In this document: positions 31,499 to 40,833 of the stretch, piece by piece
How the letters are laid out: each line of letters opens with the position of its first letter
How positions within the stretch are numbered: the first letter of the stretch is position 1
Source: Trigonopsis variabilis
Taxonomy: Eukaryota > Ascomycota > Trigonopsidomycetes > Trigonopsidales > Trigonopsidaceae
Reading direction: 5' to 3'
Assembly (NCBI GenBank): GCA_003707065.3
Contig: PPXM03000005.1
Coordinates: 414,501 to 478,500, forward strand
DNA: 64,000 nucleotides
The notes under the pieces: generated by a model
What the model was told of the DNA's origin: nothing
Databases searched by the model: none
The model's input: only the letters and a program-made list of their open reading frames with translations
Position numbers and translations under genes: made by a program

Positions 31499-32497
31499 TT
31501 AATACACGCCTTCTCGCTTAAGTTGAAGGCGATATTGGACCAACTTAAGCAAGTTATAGAGCATGGTAAGAGTAGGAGCTTCAACACCTAACTTCTTTCC
31601 ATATTTAAGAGGGTTGCCAAGAATGACTTCGATCTCAATGGGGTTTCCTTTTTCAACGTCGACTTGCATAGAAGGCTTGAAATAAGTTTCCACGGGAGTA
31701 CCCTCAACCATGATCTCATCAATTTTGGGATCGAGAGGATAGCCAGCAGCAGCAGCCAGAGCCATGATTTCTTTCATCGCTGGACGCACGACAGTAGCCA
31801 TGGCGTTCGCATTACCGCATATCCGGCCACTGTCAACTTCAGTCAACGAGCAAGTAGTGTTAAAGGTAGCATTCCAGACCAGCTTTCTCCATCGGATAGG
31901 ATAAATGTCGTCAACCAGAGTACAGGATTTGGCACCGCCCTTCTGATAAGCGTCGACAAAGAATTCAGCCTGAGCCTTTTGTTCGCTGAGGTTGTCCTTG
32001 TTGGCGTTAGGGAAGATACCACAGACAAGAACATCAGGATCGTCATGGACGATGATGCCGTCGTGGTTGTGGGATCCGATCATTGAGACACCCGAGATAA
32101 GAGTGTTGTTGGGGAAAGCCTCAATCAAGGGAAGTTCAATGTCCAGGCCATTCTGAATCAAGACAATGGCAGTCTTCTCTGACACCAACGGCTTGATAAG
32201 ATCGGCGGTAGAATAGAAATCAGGAAGACATTTCATGCTGACAACGACATAATCGAATGGTCCCTCGGCTGTTTTGGCAGCTTCTTCGATATTGGGGGAG
32301 ATCTTAGATGGTCTCCAGCCCTCTAGTTTACCATGATCACACGAATCAATGTTGAATCCTCGCTCAAGCACAGACTTGTAACTCGATCGAATGACCGAAG
32401 TCACATGACAGACACCAGACTTTTCCAAGGTCACCGAGGCCATTGTGCCAACGCCACCAGATCCAACTAGAACAACATTCTTTTTAGCCACGGTCAT
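31499..32497 (-). CDS. Ketopantoate reductase-like (ApbA/PanE) oxidoreductase
   Basis: NADPH-dependent 2-ketoacid reductase family; 332 residues, one exon. The nucleotide loop VVLVGSGGVGTMASVTLEKS is intact near the N terminus. Further marks are IVLIQNGLDIELPL, the catalytic-Lys region PIRWRKLVWNATFNTTCSLT, and the C-terminal ANPLKYG-like segment ILGNPLKYGKKLGVEAPTL. Fungi have several PanE-like paralogues, so pantothenate synthesis is not assured. Here it is divergent from an aminotransferase (590 bp shared promoter) within an apparent catabolic cluster, and reduction of a keto acid from amino-acid breakdown fits equally well. TATA-like sequence about 52 bp upstream. Confidence 0.9.
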   Translation of the reverse strand: MTVAKKNVVLVGSGGVGTMASVTLEKSGVCHVTSVIRSSYKSVLERGFNIDSCDHGKLEGWRPSKISPNIEEAAKTAEGPFDYVVVSMKCLPDFYSTADLIKPLVSEKTAIVLIQNGLDIELPLIEAFPNNTLISGVSMIGSHNHDGIIVHDDPDVLVCGIFPNANKDNLSEQKAQAEFFVDAYQKGGAKSCTLVDDIYPIRWRKLVWNATFNTTCSLTEVDSGRICGNANAMATVVRPAMKEIMALAAAAGYPLDPKIDEIMVEGTPVETYFKPSMQVDVEKGNPIEIEVILGNPLKYGKKLGVEAPTLTMLYNLLKLVQYRLQLKREGVY

Positions 32498-33087
32498 GTT
32501 TCTTATCGTAGAGGTTTAGATGCTTAGAAGACTGCTGTGTAGCTACCCTTATATGGTAGTCAAGAAACCAAGGATCTGATAGCGAAGCCGGGTAAGTCCC
32601 GCTGGGACATCGAGGGCAAGTCAATGCGGCCAGTCTAGACAGTCGAGACTGTGAAAAATTACCAAGCAAGAGCCCTTACAAGAATAAAATCGTCTATCTA
32701 TCAGTCGTATCTGTTTAATGCTTTATGCTCTATATTCCAGTCTCCGCATCCAGAGTTAGGCTGAAAGCTTGATGAGCTATCCCAAAGAGGAAGCTCGGTT
32801 GACACATGTCAATCGCTATCAGGAACCAGCGCGAAAAGGTACATTCGGCCCCGATAAGTCTTATCCGAGATCCCAAATTGCTGGCTATGTCGTTCTGAAC
32901 CCCAAAACGTCTGATCGAACATATATGGCCACAATTCATCTGTGCTGGCCTCTCCTGGAACGTCGGTCTGAGTTTACTATCGATTGACTATATAGCCTCT
33001 CCCTTAAATTAGGCGTTTAGACCTACTTCTCGTCGTTTGTCGATTGATTCGAATTCTGATCGCTTGAAGCAAAGCTCATTGATTCAA
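32498..33087. promoter_or_regulatory. Divergent promoter, reductase-like and aminotransferase genes
   Basis: 590 bp with two palindromes: CGGTTGACACATGTCAATCG at 32796-32815 (one mismatch between 9-bp arms) and GATAAGTCTTATC at 32853-32865 (perfect, two facing GATA-factor sites). TATATA at 32989-32994 lies about 95 bp before the aminotransferase ATG and a TATAAG-type site lies at 32549-32554 for the reductase. CGG/CCG triplets typical of Zn2Cys6 sites flank the GATA palindrome (CGG at 32846, CCG at 32865). Confidence 0.6.
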
Positions 33088-34398
33088 ATGCCTGAAGCTA
33101 TTCAACGTAAAGTTCTAATTGAGACTGCCTACCAGACTCTTAAGCAGGAGTTCGCTTCTGCTAACCCTGCTTCCGACAAGATTTGTCAAGAATCGGCTCC
33201 CTATTTGCCAGGATCGACTTCTAGAAATACTCCTTACCATGAGCCTTTCCCTCTGGTTCTAGCCGGCGGCGAGGATGCGTTTGTATCCACGGCCGATGGC
33301 GTCAAATTATTGGATTTGTGCGGTGAATACTCAGCCTGTATGTTTGGTCACTCTCATCCCTTGGTTGTTAGCACCATGAAGAAAGCAATTGACACCGGAT
33401 ATGGTCTGGGATCTGTCAATCCTTACGAAGGTAAGCTAGCAAAGTTATTGTGCGACCGTTACCCTTCCTTTGAACAAGTACGATTTTCCAACTCTGGTAC
33501 CGAAACAAATTTGACTTGTCTGTCATTGATTCGAGCTGTCACTGGTCGAAAGATCATCTGTGTCTTCACCGGCGCCTATCACGGAGGTATGCTCATGTTC
33601 GGCAAGCCAACCCAGATGAACGCTCCCATGGAGTTTGAAATCTTACCTTACAATGATACCGAGGGCTCCAAGGCTAAGATCGATGAACTGAAAGATCAAA
33701 TCGCCTGTATCATGGTCGAACCAGTACAGGGATCGGCCGGCTGTATCCCAGCTTCCAAAGAGTTTTTACAGATGCTCCGCGATAAAGCTACTGAGTATGG
33801 TGCTGTGTTATTATTTGATGAAGTCATGGCCTCTCGATGCGCCTACGGCGGAGCTCAGAGCGCTTTTGGTGTCACCCCTGATATGACTACCCTTGGTAAA
33901 TATCTTGCCTCTGGAGGCTTGAACTTTGGTGCTTTTGGTGGTAAGCGTGAGATCATGTCTCGTTTGAACCCTTCCGCGAAGGATTCTCTATACCATTCTG
34001 GAACCTACAACAATAACATCCTTACAATGATGACAAGTTGCACTGTACTTGAAAAGATCTGGACCGAGCAAGCTGCAAAGGACTTGTTTGAACTGGGTGA
34101 ATACCTCCGAAACCAAATTAACAGCGTCGGTGAAGGTACCCTTCTCAAGGCTACTGGCTACGGATCATTGATTGCCATCCATTTCGTCTACGAACCCGTC
34201 ACCTCTATTGCTCAAATCAACAAAGGAGAAAGCCTCCTTCGTGAAGTGTTCTTTTTTGATATGCTTAAACGAGGTTATTTCATCGCCCGACGAGGCATGA
34301 TCTCTCTCATGACGGTCCATACAAAAGAACAAATCGACACTTTCGTTGATGCTGTCAAAGGCTTTTTAGAGACCTATGAGACCTTGGTGAAATTGTGA
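33088..34398 (+). CDS. Class III PLP aminotransferase, glutamate-1-semialdehyde-aminomutase-like
   Basis: PLP-dependent transamination of an omega- or beta-type amino group, or an aminomutase-like reaction. It is 436 residues from the ATG at 33088; the frame extends upstream but only to a TTG. Marks: CGEYSACMFGHSHPLV near the N terminus, VRFSNSGTETNLTCLSLIRA (cofactor phosphate binding), GAYHGGMLMFG, LLFDEVMASRCAYGGAQ (pyridine-N Asp), and the Schiff-base Lys in TTLGKYLASGGLNFGAFGG. Fungi do not make tetrapyrrole from glutamate, so the GSAM-like similarity reflects fold, not that pathway. It is divergent from the ketopantoate-reductase-like gene and close to D-amino-acid oxidase and aldolase genes. 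Confidence 0.9.
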   Translation: MPEAIQRKVLIETAYQTLKQEFASANPASDKICQESAPYLPGSTSRNTPYHEPFPLVLAGGEDAFVSTADGVKLLDLCGEYSACMFGHSHPLVVSTMKKAIDTGYGLGSVNPYEGKLAKLLCDRYPSFEQVRFSNSGTETNLTCLSLIRAVTGRKIICVFTGAYHGGMLMFGKPTQMNAPMEFEILPYNDTEGSKAKIDELKDQIACIMVEPVQGSAGCIPASKEFLQMLRDKATEYGAVLLFDEVMASRCAYGGAQSAFGVTPDMTTLGKYLASGGLNFGAFGGKREIMSRLNPSAKDSLYHSGTYNNNILTMMTSCTVLEKIWTEQAAKDLFELGEYLRNQINSVGEGTLLKATGYGSLIAIHFVYEPVTSIAQINKGESLLREVFFFDMLKRGYFIARRGMISLMTVHTKEQIDTFVDAVKGFLETYETLVKL

Positions 34399-34739
34399 TC
34401 GGATTTGTACTGTATGTTTATCTTTCTAGTTAATAAACGTCCTTTCTGTCCTTATCAGCTTATCGGTGTCACAATTAACTGTTCATCGCTATCCATCATT
34501 AACTTACATGCACGTGCCAGGCGTAACAGTAGTTGCCCGTTCGTCAAGACGCATCGGAAAAATCCCACAACAGACAGTAGAGGAAATCCCTTTGAATAAA
34601 CATAGCCATAGGACATAGCGCACTGTTTCTAAACCTACCAAGAGACTTTTGACAGAAATCCATGTGACTATAATACAAATCATATCAAACATCATAACCA
34701 GAGACGTCATCTTACAATCCTATCAAAAGGAGACACTCT
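34399..34739. other. Convergent 3' region, aminotransferase and regulator
   Basis: 341 bp of 3' flank. No gene or repeat supported. Confidence 0.5.
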
Positions 34740-36842
34740 CTATGACATGAGAATGTCTATTTTCTTCTCTTTTAGCAGCTCGTACCAGCTGTAGGCAAAC
34801 CGCGACGTCTTTTTGCGGCGGTCCCATAGATCTTCCAACATCACTTTCATGGTATCAATGGATCCCGGCATAGACTCCCTAATCCTATCAATCCATTCAA
34901 GAAACCCTGTCTGAAGACTTGGTTCAACAGCCTCAGCGCCAGCTACAAACGCGCACCACAGAATCGGCGCAGGCTTGTCCTTGGCCTGAGAAATATTCTG
35001 TAGTTCCGAAAGACAGCTAGTTACAAGACCTTGAAGATCATATGGATGCCGGTGCTCCACTAGCCTATAAATGTAGATCCTTAAGGCATAATAGAAAGAC
35101 AAAGCATGACAGCGGAAGATATATTGTTGATTGATATTCTCCTTGAACGAAGCAGAGATATAATCACTATCTGAATCTATATTCCATTCATCCAAATTTT
35201 TATTGAGAGTACTGAGCCGCTGACTTAGCTCTTGCTCCACATCTGTATATAGTTCAGTTGGGTGTTCGTCATAATAAAGCGTATGAGAAGCGAGCTCGAT
35301 ACTTTCAATCGTCATCCTAGCTAGATAAGGAGTAATACCATAATAGCAGATCTCCATCTGATCAACCGTAGGAGTCTGAAGCTGAGCTTTTTGTCGAGCT
35401 TCGGGGAGCGAGGTCGGAACAAGAGCCGTGGATCGGTGGATGAGCCTAAGACTATAAAAAATGTCATGTAATACTAAAGCTTTTGAAGATTTTTTCTTCT
35501 CGGTGCCCCTAGCTTTAATGAATCGCTCGCAATTTCCAAAATACTCAGAGATCGAGTTCATATTGCCACTGAACACGGCAATAGTGATCAGTGATAGCAT
35601 GGACATGAGCAGCTCTTTATATTTCACAGAATGAATTCTATTTATCATGTCTCGGACAAACCTCAGGGCGATAGTCTTATTCTTCTGCCCAACCAACGTC
35701 CAGTAGTCTTTCACATCTTTGTTCACTGCGGGTCTTGTAGCTAGGTGAAATGCACTAACGGCAAGGAGAGCATGGAATAAACTGATCTTGCCATCCGAGC
35801 ATGACCCAACTGCATGTATCTCACCACTTGCTTGGAGCGCTGTTGGAAGGTAAATCGATTTCCAAGGGTTTCGAGGTGAACTTATTGGCTGCATGATTGG
35901 CAACAAATTGACAATATAATTCTGCATCAAATGCCGACTTTCAAGTGTTTGTCTGTTCATGTCCACGCTGAACTCAAACCCTGGCAGGCATGAAGTACCA
36001 AAAATAGAGCATCGAAGATCATTAAGGTGAATTATTCGAAGGTAATCAATCACTCTTGCAATCTGTATACCTTGCTGGGTCTTGCGCAGCGTCGTCAGTG
36101 CGTAGTTATAGCACTGTTCAGCTACACCTTCAGAATTCGAAGGTGATGAGAGAGCGGCTAAGCTTGCAAGGGATAACGGAATAGGTTTTGTAGTGCTTTC
36201 AACTGCCGGTTCTGGTTCGATCACTGACAAGGCCTGGTCGTCCAAAAATGCCCACAGTGAATCATTATCGAGAGCTTTATAGGATTCAAGTGAGGCTGAC
36301 AAGGAATCCAACAATGATTCCGGACTCGAAACATCGAAATTGGGGATTTCCAATGGAAGATCAGATGGCATTCCGATGACTAGTTGGCTTTCGAGATCCG
36401 GGGTGAGATCAGAGTCGATTGGAGGCGTGTAGGAACTATTTGGAGAAAAATCTAATAGACTCAGGTTCTCAGAATCAGCATCATTGTTCCTTATTTTCCA
36501 AAATGGATCAAAAACTGAGAAAGGACCTCTCGATATAGCTTGATCGGTAGGGATAACATCATCTAACCTGGTCAAAAACAGATCTAATTGATGCCTATCC
36601 AGGGATAGCTTTTCAGCTAGTAATCTTCGTTCGCTTTCACCCATTGTTGGTCGGCGCTTGGAAAATTCGGATGAGCTGAATCCATCACATAGCCACAGTA
36701 ATCGAACCGAATACCCTTCGCAATGCAGTTGAAGATTTCGACACGTCGAACAAATCGGCTTTGCTTCGTCACATTTCACTTTGCGTGCTCTACATGTCCA
36801 ACAGCCGGTAAAAGTCTTGGTGCGCTTCCTGGCTGGAGGCAT
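34740..36842 (-). CDS. Zn2Cys6 transcription factor, full length
   Basis: Probable pathway regulator of the surrounding cluster. The DNA-binding domain is at the start: KRTKTFTGCWTCRARKVKCD with Cys14, 17, 24, 31, 34 and 41 (C-x2-C-x6-C-x6-C-x2-C-x6-C), followed by CEGYSVRLLWLCDGF. A middle Ser/Asp-rich stretch contains GPFSVFDPFWK. From about 290 to the end lies a helical fungal_trans_2-like regulatory domain (HALLAVSAFHLATRP, IYIYRLVEHRHPYDLQGL). The product is 700 residues from ATG 36842, chosen by analogy with the paralogue at 38735-39472 (MPRAK...). An in-frame ATG at 36917 would add 25 residues. It is divergent from the aldolase gene. Confidence 0.9.
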   Translation of the reverse strand: MPPARKRTKTFTGCWTCRARKVKCDEAKPICSTCRNLQLHCEGYSVRLLWLCDGFSSSEFSKRRPTMGESERRLLAEKLSLDRHQLDLFLTRLDDVIPTDQAISRGPFSVFDPFWKIRNNDADSENLSLLDFSPNSSYTPPIDSDLTPDLESQLVIGMPSDLPLEIPNFDVSSPESLLDSLSASLESYKALDNDSLWAFLDDQALSVIEPEPAVESTTKPIPLSLASLAALSSPSNSEGVAEQCYNYALTTLRKTQQGIQIARVIDYLRIIHLNDLRCSIFGTSCLPGFEFSVDMNRQTLESRHLMQNYIVNLLPIMQPISSPRNPWKSIYLPTALQASGEIHAVGSCSDGKISLFHALLAVSAFHLATRPAVNKDVKDYWTLVGQKNKTIALRFVRDMINRIHSVKYKELLMSMLSLITIAVFSGNMNSISEYFGNCERFIKARGTEKKKSSKALVLHDIFYSLRLIHRSTALVPTSLPEARQKAQLQTPTVDQMEICYYGITPYLARMTIESIELASHTLYYDEHPTELYTDVEQELSQRLSTLNKNLDEWNIDSDSDYISASFKENINQQYIFRCHALSFYYALRIYIYRLVEHRHPYDLQGLVTSCLSELQNISQAKDKPAPILWCAFVAGAEAVEPSLQTGFLEWIDRIRESMPGSIDTMKVMLEDLWDRRKKTSRFAYSWYELLKEKKIDILMS

Positions 36843-37548
36843 GGAAGGAAAGTTGTTAAGTTTGATAAGCCCCACTCCGACCTCATACTTCAGATCCCTA
36901 CTATGGCTACGGGCCATTTCCGAGGTTGTTCTACGCACCGTTCAGCTAAATTGTTTACAACAGGTCATAGGGCAAGTTAACGAGTAGTCAAGTCCATGGG
37001 CTCGACTCTGGTCTCTACTTATGTTTTCGTCTTTGGGCTGTTACTAGGACTGTCCGAGGACACGATGTTACCCTCCCCAAGGCAATAGGACGGTCCGATA
37101 GGCGCCTAAAGAAAATGCAGAGATAATCATGTACTAACGGGGAAAAGAACTAATGGCACCTTGACCGATAAGGGTAAGAATGATTATAAAGGTATGTGGT
37201 GATATCAGAGTACCGTCTTAGGCATGGTCGGTGAAAGCTACCACTTAGAGCGACTATAGCAACGCGTCAAGATAAGCGTTTACCAGAGGCGGCCCCGAAG
37301 GATGGGACACGGAGAAATTTTAGCCAGCGAGAAAGAGTAGTGCTAATTGAGGAGAAATGTGTATTAGTAAATGAATTTTGTCTTCTTTAATAGTTTTTTC
37401 TACCAAGTAATTACGCTAAAGGGGCACAGTCGTCATAGCTATCTTGCGAATCGGTCTCAGTTTCTAGGGCACTAATGCCGGGTAAACTTGAGCGGCTCTG
37501 ATATAAAATCGGGCGCCGACGAAGAGCTACCACTCATTGAGTGCTAAA
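36843..37548. promoter_or_regulatory. Divergent promoter, Zn2Cys6 regulator and aldolase/adducin gene
   Basis: 706 bp. Contains ACCGATAAGG near 37162, GGTCCGATAGG near 37093 (CGG/CCG plus GATA cores), an AAGATAAGC near 37270, and TATAAAA at 37502-37508, about 41-47 bp before the aldolase ATG. No gene is supported here. Confidence 0.5.
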
Positions 37549-38436
37549 ATGTCAGCTACAGAAACACTTACTTCTACGGATTCCAGTGAATTACGACGAA
37601 CCAAGGACGCAAAGGAGGCTTTATCTCACAATGATGTCCCTGGTGTTCATAACATCGCCATAGGCTTTGAACACCCCGGTATTCCCAAGTTCGATGATCC
37701 TTATAAGGAGCGCGAGTGGGCCAAACAACATATGGCTGCTGCCTTCCGTATGTTTGCCAGAAAAGGCTACGCTCTTGGTGCTGCTGGTCATATTTCTCTT
37801 CGTGATCCCGTCGACCGTAATACTTTTTGGATTAATCCTTTTGCCAGACACTTTGCCACACTCAAAGCTTCTGACATGGTCCATGTTGACGAGAAGGGTA
37901 ATATCCTTCCCGACGGAGCTCAAGTCCCTATCAATGGAGCTGGTTTCATGATCCATTCCCATCTTCATCAAGCTCGTCCCGATGTCAATGCTGCCTGTCA
38001 TACTCATTCTGTTTATGGTAAAGCTTGGAGTACTTTTGGCAAGCCCGTTGAGATGCTCAACCAAGATGCTTGTACTTTCTATGGAGTCCAAGGCGTGTAT
38101 AGCGACTTCGGTGGGGTCGTCATCCAAGATGATGAAGGACAAAACCTTGCTAAGGCTTTTGGAAATAACAAAGTCATGATTCTTCAAAACCATGGCCTTA
38201 TCACTGCCGGTTCTACTGTCGACGAGGCAGCTGTCCTCTATGACATTTTCGAACAGACTTGTCAAGCTCAACTTTTGGCCGAGGCTGCGGCTGCCAATGG
38301 CCTTAAAAAGACTCATGCTTCCAAAGAGGCTGCTGAATTTACATATAAGAGCGCTTCAGATCCAGAGTCTCTGTTTGTCGAATTCCAACCTGAATACGAG
38401 CTTGAACTTAGCCGGGATCCTAGTTTCCTAGAGTAG
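37549..38436 (+). CDS. Class II aldolase/adducin-family protein
   Basis: 295 residues from the ATG at 37549 (the frame extends upstream only to a TTG). The class II aldolase/adducin fold is visible from about 60 to 255: AAFRMFARKGYALGAAGHIS, the metal-site region MIHSHLHQARPDVNAACHTH with paired histidines, and the third-histidine region VMILQNHGLITAGSTVDEAA. The putative metal ligands are therefore present, consistent with zinc-dependent lyase or decarboxylase activity; fungal members (Mug14-like) lack an established substrate. The first 40 residues are polar and likely disordered. It shares its promoter with the full-length Zn2Cys6 regulator and converges on the short regulator. Retro-aldol cleavage of a hydroxy-keto acid is an inference from context. 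Confidence 0.9.
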   Translation: MSATETLTSTDSSELRRTKDAKEALSHNDVPGVHNIAIGFEHPGIPKFDDPYKEREWAKQHMAAAFRMFARKGYALGAAGHISLRDPVDRNTFWINPFARHFATLKASDMVHVDEKGNILPDGAQVPINGAGFMIHSHLHQARPDVNAACHTHSVYGKAWSTFGKPVEMLNQDACTFYGVQGVYSDFGGVVIQDDEGQNLAKAFGNNKVMILQNHGLITAGSTVDEAAVLYDIFEQTCQAQLLAEAAAANGLKKTHASKEAAEFTYKSASDPESLFVEFQPEYELELSRDPSFLE

Positions 38437-38734
38437 TTTCGGTTTGTTTATTAGGGTTATCTTAATTAGGTCTAAAATCCGTAGAGTTAATAATACATCC
38501 TTAATATGTGTGCCGCGTGTAAGATGGTCCGAACGAAGTACATAAGCTCGACGATGTTTGGAAGCATAGCCTAACTCATTCTCCATTCGAGTATCTTTGA
38601 AAAGAAAGCTACCCTACAGTTATGCAAGCAATCTCACATTTTTCAATGGACAGTAATACGTAAATATACACAAGAGATTTTTTTAAGCACATCAAACAAA
38701 ACCCATTACCGATAATTATAACAAACACCAGAGT

Positions 38735-39472
38735 CTATAAATCCCAGGGCTCCAACGGCCAAAGTTCTCGTTCTTTAGGTTCTTCTTTAAATAGAGGAGG
38801 GAAGGAATCCAGTATGGAGGCAAAAGAGAAGTTTTCGGTTCCAGGAGAGAGACCGCAGGTTTCTTGAAAAGGAGAAAAGTGAGGATCATGGAGGAAGTGA
38901 TCCTTTTCAAGAAATGAGCTTGCTTCTGGAGAAATCAAGCTACATGGAGAGCTGAGTCCAGACGATATCTCACTGTCATCGGTAGTACTTCTAATCAGGT
39001 CTGGCCGGTCCTGCCGACTCAGTTGATTTTCACCATTAATATCCACTGGAGCAATGAGAGGAGAAAGCTGATGATCTAATGAATCCAAAGGATTCAATTT
39101 TGTATCAAAGACAGAAAATGGTCCAAGACTTATAGTCGAGGAACCGGGTGAGAGCTCGTCTAACGTAAGCAGGAAGTGATCCAATTGGGAGTCGGTGAAA
39201 TGAAGACTGATAGTCATGTTTTCTCGTTCTTGCTCGGTAAGAGAAGATCGACGTTTCGACAATTCCAAAGGATTGAAGCCGTCAATCAACCATAGCAGGC
39301 GAACTGAGTACCCTTGACAAGGAATATCCGCCTTTCGACAAGTGTTACAGTAAGGCTTGTGTTCGTCGCATTTCACCTTGCGAGCTCGACAAGTCCAACA
39401 TCCAGTGAATGTTTTTGTTCGCTTCTTTCGTACTTTGTTCTTGTCGGTCGCAGTGGATTTAGCTCTAGGCAT
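38735..39472 (-). CDS. Short Zn2Cys6 regulator lacking the C-terminal regulatory domain
   Basis: 245 residues, one exon. The zinc cluster KRTKTFTGCWTCRARKVKCD (Cys25, 28, 35, 42, 45, 52) and the next block CQGYSVRLLWLIDGFNPLEL are nearly the same as in the 700-residue regulator at 34740-36842. Shared downstream parts include SKRR, a LDHFLLTLDELSPGSSTISL block and GPFSVFD. The protein then ends in a Ser/Pro/acidic stretch (FSPFQETCGLSPGTENF, KEEPKERELWPLEPWDL). The 298 bp to the next gene cannot hold the missing regulatory domain of about 400 residues. It may be a natural short form able to compete for the same DNA sites or to pair with the long form. Confidence 0.88.
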   Translation of the reverse strand: MPRAKSTATDKNKVRKKRTKTFTGCWTCRARKVKCDEHKPYCNTCRKADIPCQGYSVRLLWLIDGFNPLELSKRRSSLTEQERENMTISLHFTDSQLDHFLLTLDELSPGSSTISLGPFSVFDTKLNPLDSLDHQLSPLIAPVDINGENQLSRQDRPDLIRSTTDDSEISSGLSSPCSLISPEASSFLEKDHFLHDPHFSPFQETCGLSPGTENFSFASILDSFPPLFKEEPKERELWPLEPWDL

Positions 39473-40833
39473 TAAGGTCTGATCGACGATTTATCGGTAG
39501 GATTAACGGGGAGGGAGGAAGGGGATAAGAAACAGCAAAAAAAGTAAGCAGACAAGCTATGTAGGGATGGAGAGTTTGAATTAATGGGAGGGAAATGGAT
39601 GTGGGCTTTTTGGTCTTATAGATAGTCATTGATCTATTCAAATCTAGGATAAGACCGTTAATAATGGCCTCCCAGCGGGTAATGTCCCCTGTCTCGGGAC
39701 CCAAAAGTCGGAGCTTTAGCCCGTTTGAGCGCTTAGGCACCGAGACCTTCCTAATGAAGAAGGACTGAGCCGATTTGAAGATAACGGATGAGATAAACGA
39801 AAAGACCTGATAGCGTGAAAAAGACTTGTCTGGGCTATGAGAGTAATATCAATTGAGTAATAACCGCATATGATTACTCTGTTATAGTCTTTATCTATAT
39901 TGATTCTTCCCGTTCTTTCCTAACTTGCTATCGGGACTCGATAAACAAGCCGTCAATACCCATTAGGCTATCGTTTGCGCTGATGCACAATCCTCTGCAT
40001 GCTAAGCCACGCTTCTGATTGGCTGGCAATATGCCGAGATGAGCATAGCGGTCTAAGACAGCCCAAGGTGAACCGTTGTCTTGGTACAATCCGTCCAGCT
40101 GGAACTTCCAAATGCAGTTATCACTACCCACCAAGGCATCACTGAGGAGAGTTAAGTAATCTTTTTCGTGAAAGGTAGCACTATATTCTAATCGGATATG
40201 AATCATCATTTTGGACTGGGGTAGAGTTGCTCTGGTTCTTTGAAATATCATTTCTGCTAAGATAATAATGACGAAGATCGTCTCATCGAGTTCCGGTCGC
40301 CGCACGCTCTACGGTTACACATCGCTTGTCTACAATTGGAAGGTCATTTTTAGAGTCAAAAGAAGACTATTCGAGCACTGATGTACGAAACTGTCTCTAC
40401 TTCGTCTACGTAAGCCGACAGATAGCTGACCTCTGTTCTCGCTACACTTACAAGTGAGAAGAAGCTCGGACATATGAAGCTATGTATCGATATTGTTGAT
40501 AGGGGCGTAGACCCTGGGCCGTGCAGGAGCGCAACGGCGATAGATAGGATTCATCAACGATTTATTCATCAGACATTGTTGTGGGATTAATATAGATCAT
40601 GATTATGCTCCAGCCTATTTGGGCAGGAAGGTGACTAGGGCAAATAAAAATGGATGTTCTTGCACATCTGGTTCGCTGAGTCGCCCGGGCCTGATAACAG
40701 TCGGGTCTTTTGTCCCTCGGTCTATCGATAGGAAATTCGGACCCTTCTTCCTCTTTTGGCTATTGTATACTCTCAAGTCGGCTGGTTTATATTAAATCCG
40801 CCCGTTCTATCCTTGGACTCGTACAGCTACAAG
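39473..40833. promoter_or_regulatory. Divergent intergenic region, short regulator and D-amino-acid oxidase
   Basis: 1361 bp. TTATCGG (CCGATAA on the minus strand) at 39491-39497 lies in the short regulator's leader. ATGTCCCCTGTCTCGGGAC near 39680 is an interrupted inverted repeat. TATATTAAA at 40798-40806 is about 30 bp before the oxidase ATG. A minus-strand frame of about 105 codons after its first ATG (from about 40248 to 39928) shows no family motif and is not called. Confidence 0.5.

Noticed and set aside
39928-40305. Minus-strand frame of about 125 codons between the short regulator and the oxidase
   Set aside because: Begins with GTG, contains no recognised motif and no support from neighbours.
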